Origin: JBEBGV01 sp040081265
GTDB taxonomy: Bacteria > Acidobacteriota > Vicinamibacteria > Vicinamibacterales > UBA2999
NCBI GenBank assembly: GCA_040081265.1
Contig: JBEBGV010000010.1
Location: 1-64,000, forward strand
DNA length: 64,000 nucleotides
Direction of reading: 5' to 3'
Below the pieces are notes generated by a model, which did not search any database, had not been told where the DNA came from, and worked only from the letters and a program-made list of their open reading frames with translations. Of the stretch, positions 33,837 to 42,133 are shown one piece after another (position 1 is the first letter of the stretch; each line of letters begins with the position of its first letter). A program made the translations under genes and the position numbers.

Positions 33837-34810
33837 TACCGACTGAAATTGCGACCGCCACGGGGGCGCTTCTTGACCGGCTCGGCGTCCCACGCGCTCA
33901 GGTCGGCGCGGCCGCGGTCCTCGAGCAGCGGCTTCCAGAGGTCGCCCACTTTCACAAGACGGTCGCGGACATTGTCGAGACGGAAGTCGTCGATCGCCAC
34001 ACCCGCCTCGACTTCATCCCAGGTGAGCGGGGTCGAGACGGTCGCGCGCGGCGTTGGCCGGACCGAATAGATGCTGGCGAGCGTGCTTCCCCACCGATTC
34101 TGGTTGTAGTCGACCAGCACCCGCTCCTTCGGCCGGTTCGCAACCTTGTACACCGACGTCATCAACGCCGGGTGCCGCGACGCCAGTTCGACGGCAAGCG
34201 CCTTCGCAAACGTCCACACCGCCTTCTGCACCGGCCCGCGCACGATCGGCACGTAGACATGAATGCCCTTCGACCCGCTCGTCTTGACCAGCGGCTTCAT
34301 CTTCAACGCCACCAGCGCGTCACGCAGCACGAGCGCCGCCTCGCGCACGTGATCAAAGGTGGCGCCTTGCCCCGGATCCAGATCGAAGTGCACGTAGTCT
34401 GGACGATCGATGTCATCGCAGCGCGCGTACCACTGATTCAGGTCGATGCACCCGAGATTGATCAGCCACAGCAGCGTGGCCAGGTCATCGACCACGGGAA
34501 AATCGATCACGTTGCCGTTGCCGTGATCGATACGACACGTCCGAATCCATTCGGGTCGTGGCGTCGGCGCGCGCTTCATGAAGAAGAACTCGCCGGCCGC
34601 GCCGTGCGGATAGCGCTTCATGACCATCGCGCGATCGCGCACGTGAGGCAGGAGCACACCCGACACGTCGGCGTAGTACTGGATGAGCCCGCCCTTGGTG
34701 ATGCCACCCTCCGCCCAGAACACCTTGCGGAGATTGGTGAGGCGCACCGACTGACCGCCAGCCTCGACGGTGGCGTTATCGGTATCGGTCGGGATCGCGA
34801 TGCGGGCCAC
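33836..34810 (-). CDS. Stand-alone LigD-type DNA polymerase/primase domain
   Basis: 324 aa. It is the archaeo-eukaryotic primase-like domain of bacterial NHEJ. TNLRKVFWAEGGITKGGLI opens the fold, metal-binding Asp residues lie in YVHFDLDPG, and the nucleotide-binding SGSKGIHVYVPI follows. The phosphoesterase and ligase domains of full LigD are absent, and no Ku gene is in the window. It extends strands during end joining in related systems. The C-terminus is basic (KKRPRGGRNFSR). Confidence 0.9.
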   Translation of the reverse strand: MARIAIPTDTDNATVEAGGQSVRLTNLRKVFWAEGGITKGGLIQYYADVSGVLLPHVRDRAMVMKRYPHGAAGEFFFMKRAPTPRPEWIRTCRIDHGNGNVIDFPVVDDLATLLWLINLGCIDLNQWYARCDDIDRPDYVHFDLDPGQGATFDHVREAALVLRDALVALKMKPLVKTSGSKGIHVYVPIVRGPVQKAVWTFAKALAVELASRHPALMTSVYKVANRPKERVLVDYNQNRWGSTLASIYSVRPTPRATVSTPLTWDEVEAGVAIDDFRLDNVRDRLVKVGDLWKPLLEDRGRADLSAWDAEPVKKRPRGGRNFSR

Positions 34811-34816
34811 GCCGCC

Positions 34817-35836
34817 TCAGACGGTACCCCACCGGAGCAGCACCGAGCCGACGGTGAAGCCGGCGCCGACTGAGGCCAGCAGGACGAGATCGCCCCGCTT
34901 GATCCGCCCGTCCGACACGGCATCGTGCAGCGCCAGCGGGATGGTGCCAGCCGTCGTGTTGCCGAAGCGCTCGATGTTGATCACGACCTTGGCGGGATCC
35001 AGGCCGAGCTTCTCGGCCGCGTGCTGAATGATGCGCCGGTTCGCCTGGTGCGAGACAAACACATCGATGTCCTCGCCGGTGAGGTTGTTGCGCTCGAGCA
35101 GGCGCCGGCAGACTTCCTCGGTATTGCGCACCGCGAACTTGAACACGGTGGCGCCGTCCTGCTTGACGTAGTGCTGACGGTTGTCGATGGTGGCGTGCGA
35201 GGCGGGCCTCAGGCTGCCGCCGGCCGGCATGCACAACGCGTCACCGCCGGTGCCGTCAACGTAGTGCTCGAAGTCCAGGATACCGATGTCGGGATCGTCA
35301 CTCGCGTCCACAACCACCGCACCGGCACCATCACCGAAGAGGATGCACGTCGTGCGATCGGTGTAGTCGATGATGCTCGACATCACGTCGGCTCCGATCA
35401 CCAGCGCTCGCTGACTTCCACCTGCGGCCACCATCTGCGCCGCGGTCGTCAACGCATAGGTGAACCCCGAACAGGCCGCCGACAGATCCCAGCCCCAGGC
35501 ATTGACCGCGCCGATCTTCGCCTGCACGAGGCACGCGGTGCTCGGGAACGCCATGTCCGGCGTCGTGGTACCGACGATGATCAGATCGATGTCTTTGGGC
35601 GTCAGGCCGGCACGCTCGATCGCCAGCAGTGATGCCTCTTTCGCCAGATCGGACGTCGCCACGCCGGGGTCGACGATGTGGCGTTCGTGGATGCCGGTCC
35701 GCTGGAGGATCCATTCGTTGTTGGTCTCGACCATGCGCTCGAGATCGGCATTGGTCAGCAGCTTTGGCGGAACGTACGTCGCAAGGCTGGCGATGCGCGC
35801 GCGGCGCACGGCCTGCGGGCGAGTCTGGATTACCAC
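34817..35836 (-). CDS. fabH: Beta-ketoacyl-ACP synthase III
   Basis: 339 aa. The catalytic Cys is in DLSAACSGFTYAL, His in VSHQANRRII and Asn in RFGNTTAGTIPL. It starts fatty-acid synthesis by condensing an acyl-CoA with malonyl-ACP. The GTG start overlaps the ruvB stop by 7 nt (GTGGTAA); a GTG nine codons in (VRRARIASLATYVP) fits the family N-terminus better and is a reasonable alternative. No plsX or acpP lies adjacent, so the context is unusual. Confidence 0.93.
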   Translation of the reverse strand: MVIQTRPQAVRRARIASLATYVPPKLLTNADLERMVETNNEWILQRTGIHERHIVDPGVATSDLAKEASLLAIERAGLTPKDIDLIIVGTTTPDMAFPSTACLVQAKIGAVNAWGWDLSAACSGFTYALTTAAQMVAAGGSQRALVIGADVMSSIIDYTDRTTCILFGDGAGAVVVDASDDPDIGILDFEHYVDGTGGDALCMPAGGSLRPASHATIDNRQHYVKQDGATVFKFAVRNTEEVCRRLLERNNLTGEDIDVFVSHQANRRIIQHAAEKLGLDPAKVVINIERFGNTTAGTIPLALHDAVSDGRIKRGDLVLLASVGAGFTVGSVLLRWGTV

Positions 35837-36846
35837 AGTCGCGTGTCCCTCCCGGGAGCAGTGAGTCCGAAATACTCGTAAGCGCGAGCCGTCGCCACGC
35901 GTCCGCGCGGCGTGCGATCCAGAAAGCCGGCCTGGATCAGAAACGGCTCGTACATGTCCTCGATGGCGTCGCGTTCTTCATGAATCGCCGCCGCAATACT
36001 GTTGACGCCCACCGGGCCGCCACCGAACTTGTCGATGATCGTCCTGAGCAGCTTGCGGTCTACCTCGTCGAAACCGCGATCGTCGACCTCGAGCAGCGTC
36101 AACGCCGCCTTCGCCACCTCAACGGTGATCCGGCCGTCGGCCCGCACCTGCGCGTAGTCGCGCACGCGCCGCAGCAGGCGGTTGGCAATGCGCGGTGTGC
36201 CGCGCGACCGGCGCGCAATTTCCTGCGCCGCCGCATCGTCAGTGCTCACGTCCAGGATACGCGCGGAACGACGCACGATCTCGGTGATGTCTCCATCGGT
36301 GTAGAAGTCGAGCCGATGGACGATGCCGAAACGGGCACGGAGCGGGGCGGTGAGCAACCCGGCGCGTGTCGTCGCGCCGATGAGCGTGAACTTCTGCAGC
36401 GGCACCTTGACCGACCGGGCACTCGGACCCTGGCCGATAACGATGTCGAGCTCGTAGTCTTCCATCGCCGGATACAGGATCTCTTCGATGGCCGGAGCCA
36501 TGCGGTGGATCTCGTCGATGAAGAGCACCTCGTGCGCCTGCAGGTTGGTCAGCATCGCCGCCAGGTCGCCGGCCTTCTCGATCACCGGACCGGCGGTGGC
36601 ACGCACCGACACGCCCATCTCGTTGCCAATCACGTAGGCGAGCGTCGTCTTCCCGAGCCCGGGTGGCCCGTACAACAGGACGTGGTCGAGGGCTTCGTGG
36701 CGCCCGCGAGCCGCGGCAATCGAGACTTCGAGGTTCTGACGGATCGTGTCCTGGCCGATGTAGTCGTCGATGGCGCGAGGACGGAGTCCCGCCTCATACT
36801 GCGCATCGTCTTCTGCGCGTCCCGGGGTAACGACTCGGTCGGACAT
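35830..36846 (-). CDS. ruvB: Holliday junction branch migration helicase RuvB
   Basis: 338 aa. It has LRPRAIDDYIGQDTIRQNL, Walker A LLYGPPGLGKTTLA, Walker B EVLFIDEIHRM, sensor LIGATTRAGLL and the C-terminal winged helix (EPFLIQAGFLDRTPRGRVAT). The ATG at MSDRVVTPGR starts the conserved protein; the frame is open upstream through a heptad array. It works with RuvA and RuvC, encoded just upstream. Confidence 0.96.
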   Translation of the reverse strand: MSDRVVTPGRAEDDAQYEAGLRPRAIDDYIGQDTIRQNLEVSIAAARGRHEALDHVLLYGPPGLGKTTLAYVIGNEMGVSVRATAGPVIEKAGDLAAMLTNLQAHEVLFIDEIHRMAPAIEEILYPAMEDYELDIVIGQGPSARSVKVPLQKFTLIGATTRAGLLTAPLRARFGIVHRLDFYTDGDITEIVRRSARILDVSTDDAAAQEIARRSRGTPRIANRLLRRVRDYAQVRADGRITVEVAKAALTLLEVDDRGFDEVDRKLLRTIIDKFGGGPVGVNSIAAAIHEERDAIEDMYEPFLIQAGFLDRTPRGRVATARAYEYFGLTAPGRDTRLW

Positions 36847-36862
36847 TGGTGACAGTGACAGT

Positions 36863-36939
36863 GGGTAGTGGGTAGTGGGTAGTGGGTGGGGAGGAACTGT
36901 TCCTGCCCACCACTCACTACTCACAACCCACTACGCCCA
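36863..36939. repeat. Heptad-phased array, locus 8 (GGGTAGT / ACTCACT words)
   Basis: Eleven words: gggtagt three times, gggtggg, gaggaac, tgttcct, gcccacc, actcact, actcaca, acccact, acgccca. It switches to the complementary sense at about 36898 and has a perfect GAGGAACTGTTCCT centre. It lies between ruvA and ruvB, inside an otherwise tight operon. Confidence 0.9.
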
Positions 36940-36944
36940 GCCCA

Positions 36945-37550
36945 TTATCCCCTCATCAGCTCGCGCAGCGCCCCGCGGAGCGCGTGCTCGAACGACGGGG
37001 CCTCGCCGTGGGAGGCCAGCACCGCATCGATCGCCTTCTCGGCGAGCGGCCGATGATAGCCCAGGTTCTGCAGCGCCGAGAGCAGGTCGGCCCGCAGCCG
37101 ATCGGCGGGCGGAGCCTCGACCGCCTCCTCGAGCGTGGGCACGATCAGCGCGCCCAGCTTGTCCTTGAGTTCGAGCACGATGCGCTCGGCAGTCTTGCGG
37201 CCAATGCCGGGGACCCGCGTGAGCCTGGCAACGTCGGCACGCTGCACCGCAACCACCAGTTCGCGTGGCTCGATGCCCGAGAGCACCGAGATGCCAAGCT
37301 TGGGGCCGATGCCGCTGATGCTGATCAGGTGCTCGAACACCTGCTGTTCGAGCTCGGTGAGGAAGGCGTAGAGCTGCAGCGCGTCCTCGCGCACATGGGT
37401 GTGAACCCGGAGCGCCACCTCGCTGCCCTGCTCCCCCACCTCGTAGTAGGTCGAGAGCGGCACGTGCACGTCGTAGCCGACGCCCTGCACGTCCACGACG
37501 ACCTTGCCCGGGCTCTTGGCCAGGACGCGGCCCCTGAGATACGCAATCAT
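36945..37550 (-). CDS. ruvA: Holliday junction DNA-binding protein RuvA
   Basis: 201 aa. It opens MIAYLRGRVLAKSPGKVVVD, has the two helix-hairpin-helix motifs ISGIGPKLGISVLSG and VPGIGRKTAERIVLEL, and ends with the RuvB-binding domain III (LLSALQNLGYHRPLAEKAID). A tetramer clamps the four-way junction. The upstream frame is open but is not conserved. Confidence 0.95.
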   Translation of the reverse strand: MIAYLRGRVLAKSPGKVVVDVQGVGYDVHVPLSTYYEVGEQGSEVALRVHTHVREDALQLYAFLTELEQQVFEHLISISGIGPKLGISVLSGIEPRELVVAVQRADVARLTRVPGIGRKTAERIVLELKDKLGALIVPTLEEAVEAPPADRLRADLLSALQNLGYHRPLAEKAIDAVLASHGEAPSFEHALRGALRELMRG

Positions 37551-37569
37551 CCGTATTGAACGAGGGACA

Positions 37570-38136
37570 TTACTGAGGCCGGTAGTCGCGCCAGCTGCGC
37601 ACCTGCGCCACCTTGCGGCCCGCTGACGGGCCAGAGTCGGCGACGATGCTCTGCGCCAGCGCGGCAGGGGCCATCGAGTGCACGTGACAGATGGCCACGG
37701 CCAGCGCGTCGGCGGCATCATGCGGCGACGGCACCTCCTGAAGTCCCAGGAGGAGTTTGATCATCTGCTGAACCTGCCGCTTGTCGGCGCGACCGTAGCC
37801 GACGACGGCAAGCTTGATCTCGGCCGGCGTGTACTCGGCGATGGGACAGCCGGCATCGATGGCGGCGAGCATGGCGACGCCGCGCGCGTGCCCCAGCTTG
37901 AGGGCACTGCGCACATTCACCGCATGGAAGAGGTTCTCGACCGCGACGCAGTCGGGACGATGAGCCGCGAGCAGGGTTCCCAGCTCGCGATGGATCCGGG
38001 AGAGCCGTTCGGGAAACGAATCACTGGCTTTCGCGGTGACTGCCCCGCACGCGATCAGGTGGTGTCGGCGACCGTCCGTCTCGACGCAGCCGTAGCCGGT
38101 GCGCTCGGAGCCGGGATCGATGCCGAAAACTCTCAC
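37570..38136 (-). CDS. ruvC: Holliday junction resolvase RuvC
   Basis: 188 aa. Catalytic acids are in VFGIDPGSERTGYG, VAVENLF and the late HDAADALAVAICH. TPAEIKLAVVGYGRADKRQV is the conserved DNA-contact region. The GTG start shares four bases (GTGA) with the yebC stop, so yebC and ruvC are coupled. It nicks Holliday junctions loaded with RuvAB. Confidence 0.95.
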   Translation of the reverse strand: MRVFGIDPGSERTGYGCVETDGRRHHLIACGAVTAKASDSFPERLSRIHRELGTLLAAHRPDCVAVENLFHAVNVRSALKLGHARGVAMLAAIDAGCPIAEYTPAEIKLAVVGYGRADKRQVQQMIKLLLGLQEVPSPHDAADALAVAICHVHSMAPAALAQSIVADSGPSAGRKVAQVRSWRDYRPQ

Positions 38137-38882
38137 GCGAGAGAGGCCTCGATCTCCTTCTCTTCGATGTCGAAGTTGGCCCACACGTTCTGCACATCGT
38201 CGTGGTCGTCGAGGGCTTCCATCAGCTTCATCATCTGAGAGGCGTCCTTGCCCGTCAGCTTGACGTAGTTCTGAGGAATCATCGCGACTGCCGCGCTGGC
38301 CGGTTCGATGCCGAGTGCCTTGACGGCATCGCGCACGGCCTCGAAGCTCTCGGGCGGGCAGACGATCTCATAGCCGTTCTCATCGTCGGTCATGTCGTCG
38401 GCGCCGGCATCGAGGGCCGCGGCAAGGAGCTTCTCCTCGTCGACCTTGGCGCGTTCGACCATCACCTGCCCCTTGCGGGTGAACATCCACGCCACGCTGT
38501 TCTCGGCGGCAAGGTTGCCGTTGAGTTTGCCCAGCAGGAAGCGGACTTCGCCGACCGTGCGGTTCTTGTTGTCGGTCAGCGTCTGGATGAGGATCGCGGT
38601 TCCCCCGGGGCCGTAGGCCTCGTAGAGGATCTCTTCGTACGAGACGCCGGGTTCTTCACCGGTGCCTCGACGGATTGCGCGTTCGATGTTCTCGCGCGGC
38701 ATGTTGTTGGCCTTGGCTTCGGCCACAATCGTGCGCAGGCGCGGGTTCATGTCGACGTCGCCACCGCCACCGCGGGCGGCAACCGTCAGTTCCTTGATGA
38801 GGCGGGTAAAGATCTTCCCCCGCTTGGCGTCAGCGGCGCCCTTCTTGTGCTTGATGGTGTGCCACTTGGAATGGCCAGACAT
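38133..38882 (-). CDS. yebC: YebC/TACO1-family protein
   Basis: 249 aa. MSGHSKWHTIKHKKGAADAK at the start and MPRENIERAIRRGTGE, YEAYGPGGTAILIQTLTDN are diagnostic. Members act as transcription regulators or assist translation of proline-rich stretches. It heads the yebC-ruvC-ruvA-ruvB run, the standard order. Confidence 0.95.
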   Translation of the reverse strand: MSGHSKWHTIKHKKGAADAKRGKIFTRLIKELTVAARGGGGDVDMNPRLRTIVAEAKANNMPRENIERAIRRGTGEEPGVSYEEILYEAYGPGGTAILIQTLTDNKNRTVGEVRFLLGKLNGNLAAENSVAWMFTRKGQVMVERAKVDEEKLLAAALDAGADDMTDDENGYEIVCPPESFEAVRDAVKALGIEPASAAVAMIPQNYVKLTGKDASQMMKLMEALDDHDDVQNVWANFDIEEKEIEASLA

Positions 38883-38927
38883 GCAGGAAACTCCAGTAAA
38901 TTCGGGGAACGAGACGTGGATTCTATC

Positions 38928-38962
38928 AGTTGCCAGTTGCTGGTTGCTAGTTGCTGGTTAGC
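38928..38962. repeat. Heptad-phased array, locus 9 (AGTTGCT words)
   Basis: Five words: agttgcc, agttgct, ggttgct, agttgct, ggttagc. It is followed by a GCGCTTGCGCGC palindrome. It lies upstream of yebC and runs into the stop codon of the methyltransferase gene. Confidence 0.8.
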
Positions 38963-39770
38963 GCTTGCGCGCTAACACCACCCAGACTTCGGCCCGCGGG
39001 TCCCAGGGTCCGCCCCGGTAGTCGCCCAGCAGGGCCGAGACTTCGAACCCGGCCTTCTCGAGGCGCCGGGAAATCTGGGGAACGGACAAGGTCCTGAACG
39101 TCAGGGCAAATTTGTGGGTCCGGCTGGTGCGGCCGTGTCGCTCGGTGAACGCCTGGTCAAAGATGGTCAGCCTTTTCTTCGGGTCCTGTCGGACGGTCTC
39201 GACGAGGGTGACGTGGGCGCCCCCCTTGCGGCCCCGCCAACCTTTCAGGCTGACGCGCTTGCGATATTCCTCCCACGACGGCAGGTCGGCCACCAGTTCG
39301 AGACCGAACGTGCCCTTCGGGGCGAGCACCCGGTGAACCGCCTTCAGCGTCTCGGCGAGGTCGCGTTCGCGCAGGAGCGACTGAAGGATGCCGTACGGTG
39401 CCAGCACGGCGGCAAAACCTGGCTTGCTGCGAAACGGGAGCGTTCGAATGTCGCCGCGGACCAGCCGCACGTTCTTTCCCAGCCCGCCACGCTTCACGCG
39501 CCGACGCGCGTGTTCGAGCATCGCTTCTGAGCGATCGATGCCGACCAGCCGGACACCGGCACGGCCCAGCGGCAGCGCAATGCGACCGGTGCCGCAGCCC
39601 AGCTCCAGTACGCGTCCGCCGGCCTGCATCGCGACGGTCTTCCAGAACGCCACGTCGCGCCGACCGAACGTTCGCGCGTTCTCCCAGTCGTAGAAAGGGG
39701 CGTAGTCGTCCCAGCCCTCATGGCCTTGCTTCGAGTGAGTGGTGGGTGGTGAGTGGTGAGTACGTTTCAC
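38958..39770 (-). CDS. Class I SAM-dependent methyltransferase
   Basis: 270 aa. The SAM-binding loop is VLELGCGTGRIALPL, followed by GIDRSEAMLEHAR and VRGDIRTLPF. The substrate is unknown. The likely start is a GTG overlapping the upstream gene by GTGA. The resulting N-terminus (MKRTHHSPPTTHS) is encoded by a short heptad array, so the first ~12 residues are repeat-derived; the conserved part begins at about WDDYAPFYDWENA. Confidence 0.8.
   Translation of the reverse strand: MKRTHHSPPTTHSKQGHEGWDDYAPFYDWENARTFGRRDVAFWKTVAMQAGGRVLELGCGTGRIALPLGRAGVRLVGIDRSEAMLEHARRRVKRGGLGKNVRLVRGDIRTLPFRSKPGFAAVLAPYGILQSLLRERDLAETLKAVHRVLAPKGTFGLELVADLPSWEEYRKRVSLKGWRGRKGGAHVTLVETVRQDPKKRLTIFDQAFTERHGRTSRTHKFALTFRTLSVPQISRRLEKAGFEVSALLGDYRGGPWDPRAEVWVVLARKR
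39733..39760. repeat. Heptad-phased array, locus 10, in a methyltransferase N-terminus
   Basis: Four words: gagtgag, tggtggg, tggtgag, tggtgag. They are translated as part of the N-terminal residues of the methyltransferase on the minus strand. Confidence 0.7.
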
Positions 39771-40603
39771 GCGCGCTGGCCTACGGTGGCGAAGAGCATC
39801 GTGTTCTGGATCTCGACAAATGCGGGGCCGGCCTTGCGCGCCTCGTCGGCATAGGTGTCGAGCGCTGCAAGTGACTGCCGGCCGAGATCACGCGTGTGAT
39901 CGGAGGTTGCCGACTCGATGGCGCGCTGCTGACTCTGGCGGCGCTCCACCCACAGGCTCTCGTCGGCCACGCCGACCTGTGTGAGCGACACCGGAAAGAG
40001 CCGCACGTCGATGGTCTCGATGCCATGCGCCGCGAAGAGCGATCCCACGAGTGGACCGATACCCATCGCCAGCTCACCGCCGCGCTCGGCGATGGTGGCA
40101 TCGAAGAACCGCGTCGCCGCCAGAAACGCCGCCTGCCCGCTCGGCAAGGCGCTGTAGGTGTAGCGGGCCAGATTGTCTGGCTCGACGATGAGGAGGCGTC
40201 CGCCGGGACGCACCACCCGGGCCAGCTCGCGAATCGCCGTGTGGACTTCCTGCACCAGTTGCAGCACCGCGACGCAGAACACCGAGTCGAAGCTCGACTC
40301 GCGGAAGGGCAGCCGACACGTGTCGCCCACGGCAAGTGAGGCGCGGATGTTGTGCGACTCGACGCTGTGCTTGGCCTCGAGCACGTGATCGAAGCGGAGA
40401 TCGATGCCACAGAGTCGCATCTGCGAGATGTGCAGCCGGCCGATCGCCACCTCGGCCACGCCCCGCCGGCATCCGACGTCGAGCACGCGGTTACCCGGAC
40501 GCAGCCGTAGCGTCTCCTCCAGGAAGGCGGTGAACTCGTCGTTCCACCACTCCTCGCGCAGGTGCTTCAGCGTAGGCGCGGTCAGCGCGTCAGTTGGGTG
40601 CAT
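39767..40603 (-). CDS. Class I SAM-dependent methyltransferase
   Basis: 278 aa. The N-terminal helix TPTLKHLREEWWNDEF precedes the SAM loop VLDVGCRRGVAEVAI, then GIDLRFDHVLEAK, AVGDTCRLPF and a ubiE/biotin-type core VVRPGGRLLIVEPDN. The substrate is unknown. It overlaps the next methyltransferase gene by 4 nt, so the pair is co-translated; a REP pair sits upstream. Confidence 0.82.
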   Translation of the reverse strand: MHPTDALTAPTLKHLREEWWNDEFTAFLEETLRLRPGNRVLDVGCRRGVAEVAIGRLHISQMRLCGIDLRFDHVLEAKHSVESHNIRASLAVGDTCRLPFRESSFDSVFCVAVLQLVQEVHTAIRELARVVRPGGRLLIVEPDNLARYTYSALPSGQAAFLAATRFFDATIAERGGELAMGIGPLVGSLFAAHGIETIDVRLFPVSLTQVGVADESLWVERRQSQQRAIESATSDHTRDLGRQSLAALDTYADEARKAGPAFVEIQNTMLFATVGQRA

Positions 40604-40612
40604 AGGGTCTAC

Positions 40613-40691
40613 GCCGGGTCCTTCGGACCCGGCCTACGTACGATGGGTGTATCCGGCGTGACGTACGTAGGGCGGGTCCGCAGGACCCGCC
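40613..40691. repeat. REP-like pair (BIME), copy 7
   Basis: GCCGGGTCC-ttc-GGACCCGGC-CTACGTAC, then 21 nt, then GTACGTAGGGCGGGTCC-gca-GGACCCGCC. The order of the two stem types is reversed compared with copies 1 and 4. Confidence 0.85.
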
Positions 40692-40703
40692 GCTCATGCC
40701 GCG

Positions 40704-41432
40704 TCAATCCGACACCGCCAACTCGCCGGGCACGATTGGTCGTGTGCGCGGCAGGACTCCCCGGCGCGACAGGTGACCCACAAAGGCGAGCACGCCGAGA
40801 AACACGAGGAGCTTCACCGCGTCGGCCACGCGCGACACCGGCAGCACCTTCCAGAGCAGCCAGAGGATCGGCTGCGCGATCGCGACAGCCCACACCGAGC
40901 CATAGAAATAGCGCCGCTCGTGCCCCTCGCCCTGCGTGGACGGCTTCACCCGCGGCAGCTTCCCCATCGCCCCGAGCAGCCACACGGTGCCGGCAATCGG
41001 GAAGTAGGCCAGGTCGTACATCTGCCGGAGCTGCCAGGCGCCGGTCAGCATGGCCCAGGTGAGGCCGGCGATGTTCAGCGTGGCAAACGCCACGACCTCG
41101 CCCCACGCAGTCGTGTAGCAGACGCGCCTGTAGAGCGGGTTGGGCCGATCCTCGGTGAACCGGATGATGTAGGGCGCCGCTTCGCAGCCGGGCAGGCGAC
41201 CGCGGAGCCCGGCAATCGCCGTCCCGACGAGCACGACGCCCAGCCAGATGGACAGCGATCGATTGAAGCCGGTTTCAAACAGCTGAAACGTCAGCGGTCC
41301 AGGCGCGATGAAGAACACGAAGATCCAGATCGGCCAGTGGTTGAACCGGTAATGAAGCTTGTTCCGGTGACGAATCTTCCGGTCGGTGTCGAGTTCGATG
41401 TAGCGCGCGTCTGTCTGAATTCGGTCGAGCAT
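40704..41432 (-). CDS. Integral membrane protein of unknown function
   Basis: 242 aa with about six hydrophobic segments. The soluble N-terminus (MLDRIQTDARYIELDTDRK) precedes WPIWIFVFFIAPGPLTFQLF. A loop contains CEAAPYIIRFTEDRPNPLYR. No family is recognised with confidence. It lies between a REP pair and the ABC uptake genes, with 8 nt before the next start, but no shared function is evident. Confidence 0.65.
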   Translation of the reverse strand: MLDRIQTDARYIELDTDRKIRHRNKLHYRFNHWPIWIFVFFIAPGPLTFQLFETGFNRSLSIWLGVVLVGTAIAGLRGRLPGCEAAPYIIRFTEDRPNPLYRRVCYTTAWGEVVAFATLNIAGLTWAMLTGAWQLRQMYDLAYFPIAGTVWLLGAMGKLPRVKPSTQGEGHERRYFYGSVWAVAIAQPILWLLWKVLPVSRVADAVKLLVFLGVLAFVGHLSRRGVLPRTRPIVPGELAVSD

Positions 41433-41440
41433 GCGTCCGG

Positions 41441-42133
41441 TCAGAATACCTCAGCCACCCCGCCGTCCCGCACCAGCCGACCGGATTCGAGCACGATCAC
41501 ACGCCCGGCGAGCGCCCGCACGAAGTCCACATCGTGGGTGGCCACGACCAGCGTGCGCCCCTGCCCGGCCAGTTGGCGCAGTGTCTCGGCCAGCTCGCCC
41601 CTGCGCTCTGGGTCGAGCGAGGCGGTCGGCTCGTCCATCAGCAGCAGCGGCGGATCCATCGCCAGCGCCCGCGCGATGGCCACTCGTTGTGCCTCGCCGC
41701 CAGAGAGCTCGTGCGGGAACGCATCGGCTCGATGCCCGACGCCAAGATGCGCGAGCAGGTCCTGCGCGCGTCGCTCGGCATCGGCACGCGACACCCGCGA
41801 CACGTGCACCGGCGCCAGCCACACGTTCTCGAGCGCCCGCTTGTGCGCAAACAGGTGGTGAAACTGAAAGACGACACCCACGCGTCGATGCAGGTCGCGC
41901 AGCGCCATGCCGCGCGGGACCGCACCCGGTGCGAGCGTCATGCCGTCGATCTCGACGGTGCCGGCGGCGATCGGGTCGAGTCCCGCGATTGCACGCAGCA
42001 CGGTGGACTTCCCGGCGCCAGACGGTCCCATCACCGCCACGATGTCGCCGCGATCGACCGAGAAGGAGACGTCGCGCACGATCGAGCGATCGCCACGGGC
42101 GATCGTCAGTCCCCGCGATGTGAGGAGGCTCAT
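41441..42133 (-). CDS. Polar amino-acid-type ABC transporter ATP-binding protein
   Basis: 230 aa. Walker A GPSGAGKST, Q-loop VVFQFHHLFAHK, signature LSGGEAQRVAIA, Walker B LLLMDEPTASLDP and H-loop ATHDVDF are complete. The size and sequence match GlnQ/ArtP-type ATPases. The ATG shares four bases with the stop of the fused binding-protein/permease gene. Together the two genes form a minimal importer. Confidence 0.88.
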   Translation of the reverse strand: MSLLTSRGLTIARGDRSIVRDVSFSVDRGDIVAVMGPSGAGKSTVLRAIAGLDPIAAGTVEIDGMTLAPGAVPRGMALRDLHRRVGVVFQFHHLFAHKRALENVWLAPVHVSRVSRADAERRAQDLLAHLGVGHRADAFPHELSGGEAQRVAIARALAMDPPLLLMDEPTASLDPERRGELAETLRQLAGQGRTLVVATHDVDFVRALAGRVIVLESGRLVRDGGVAEVF

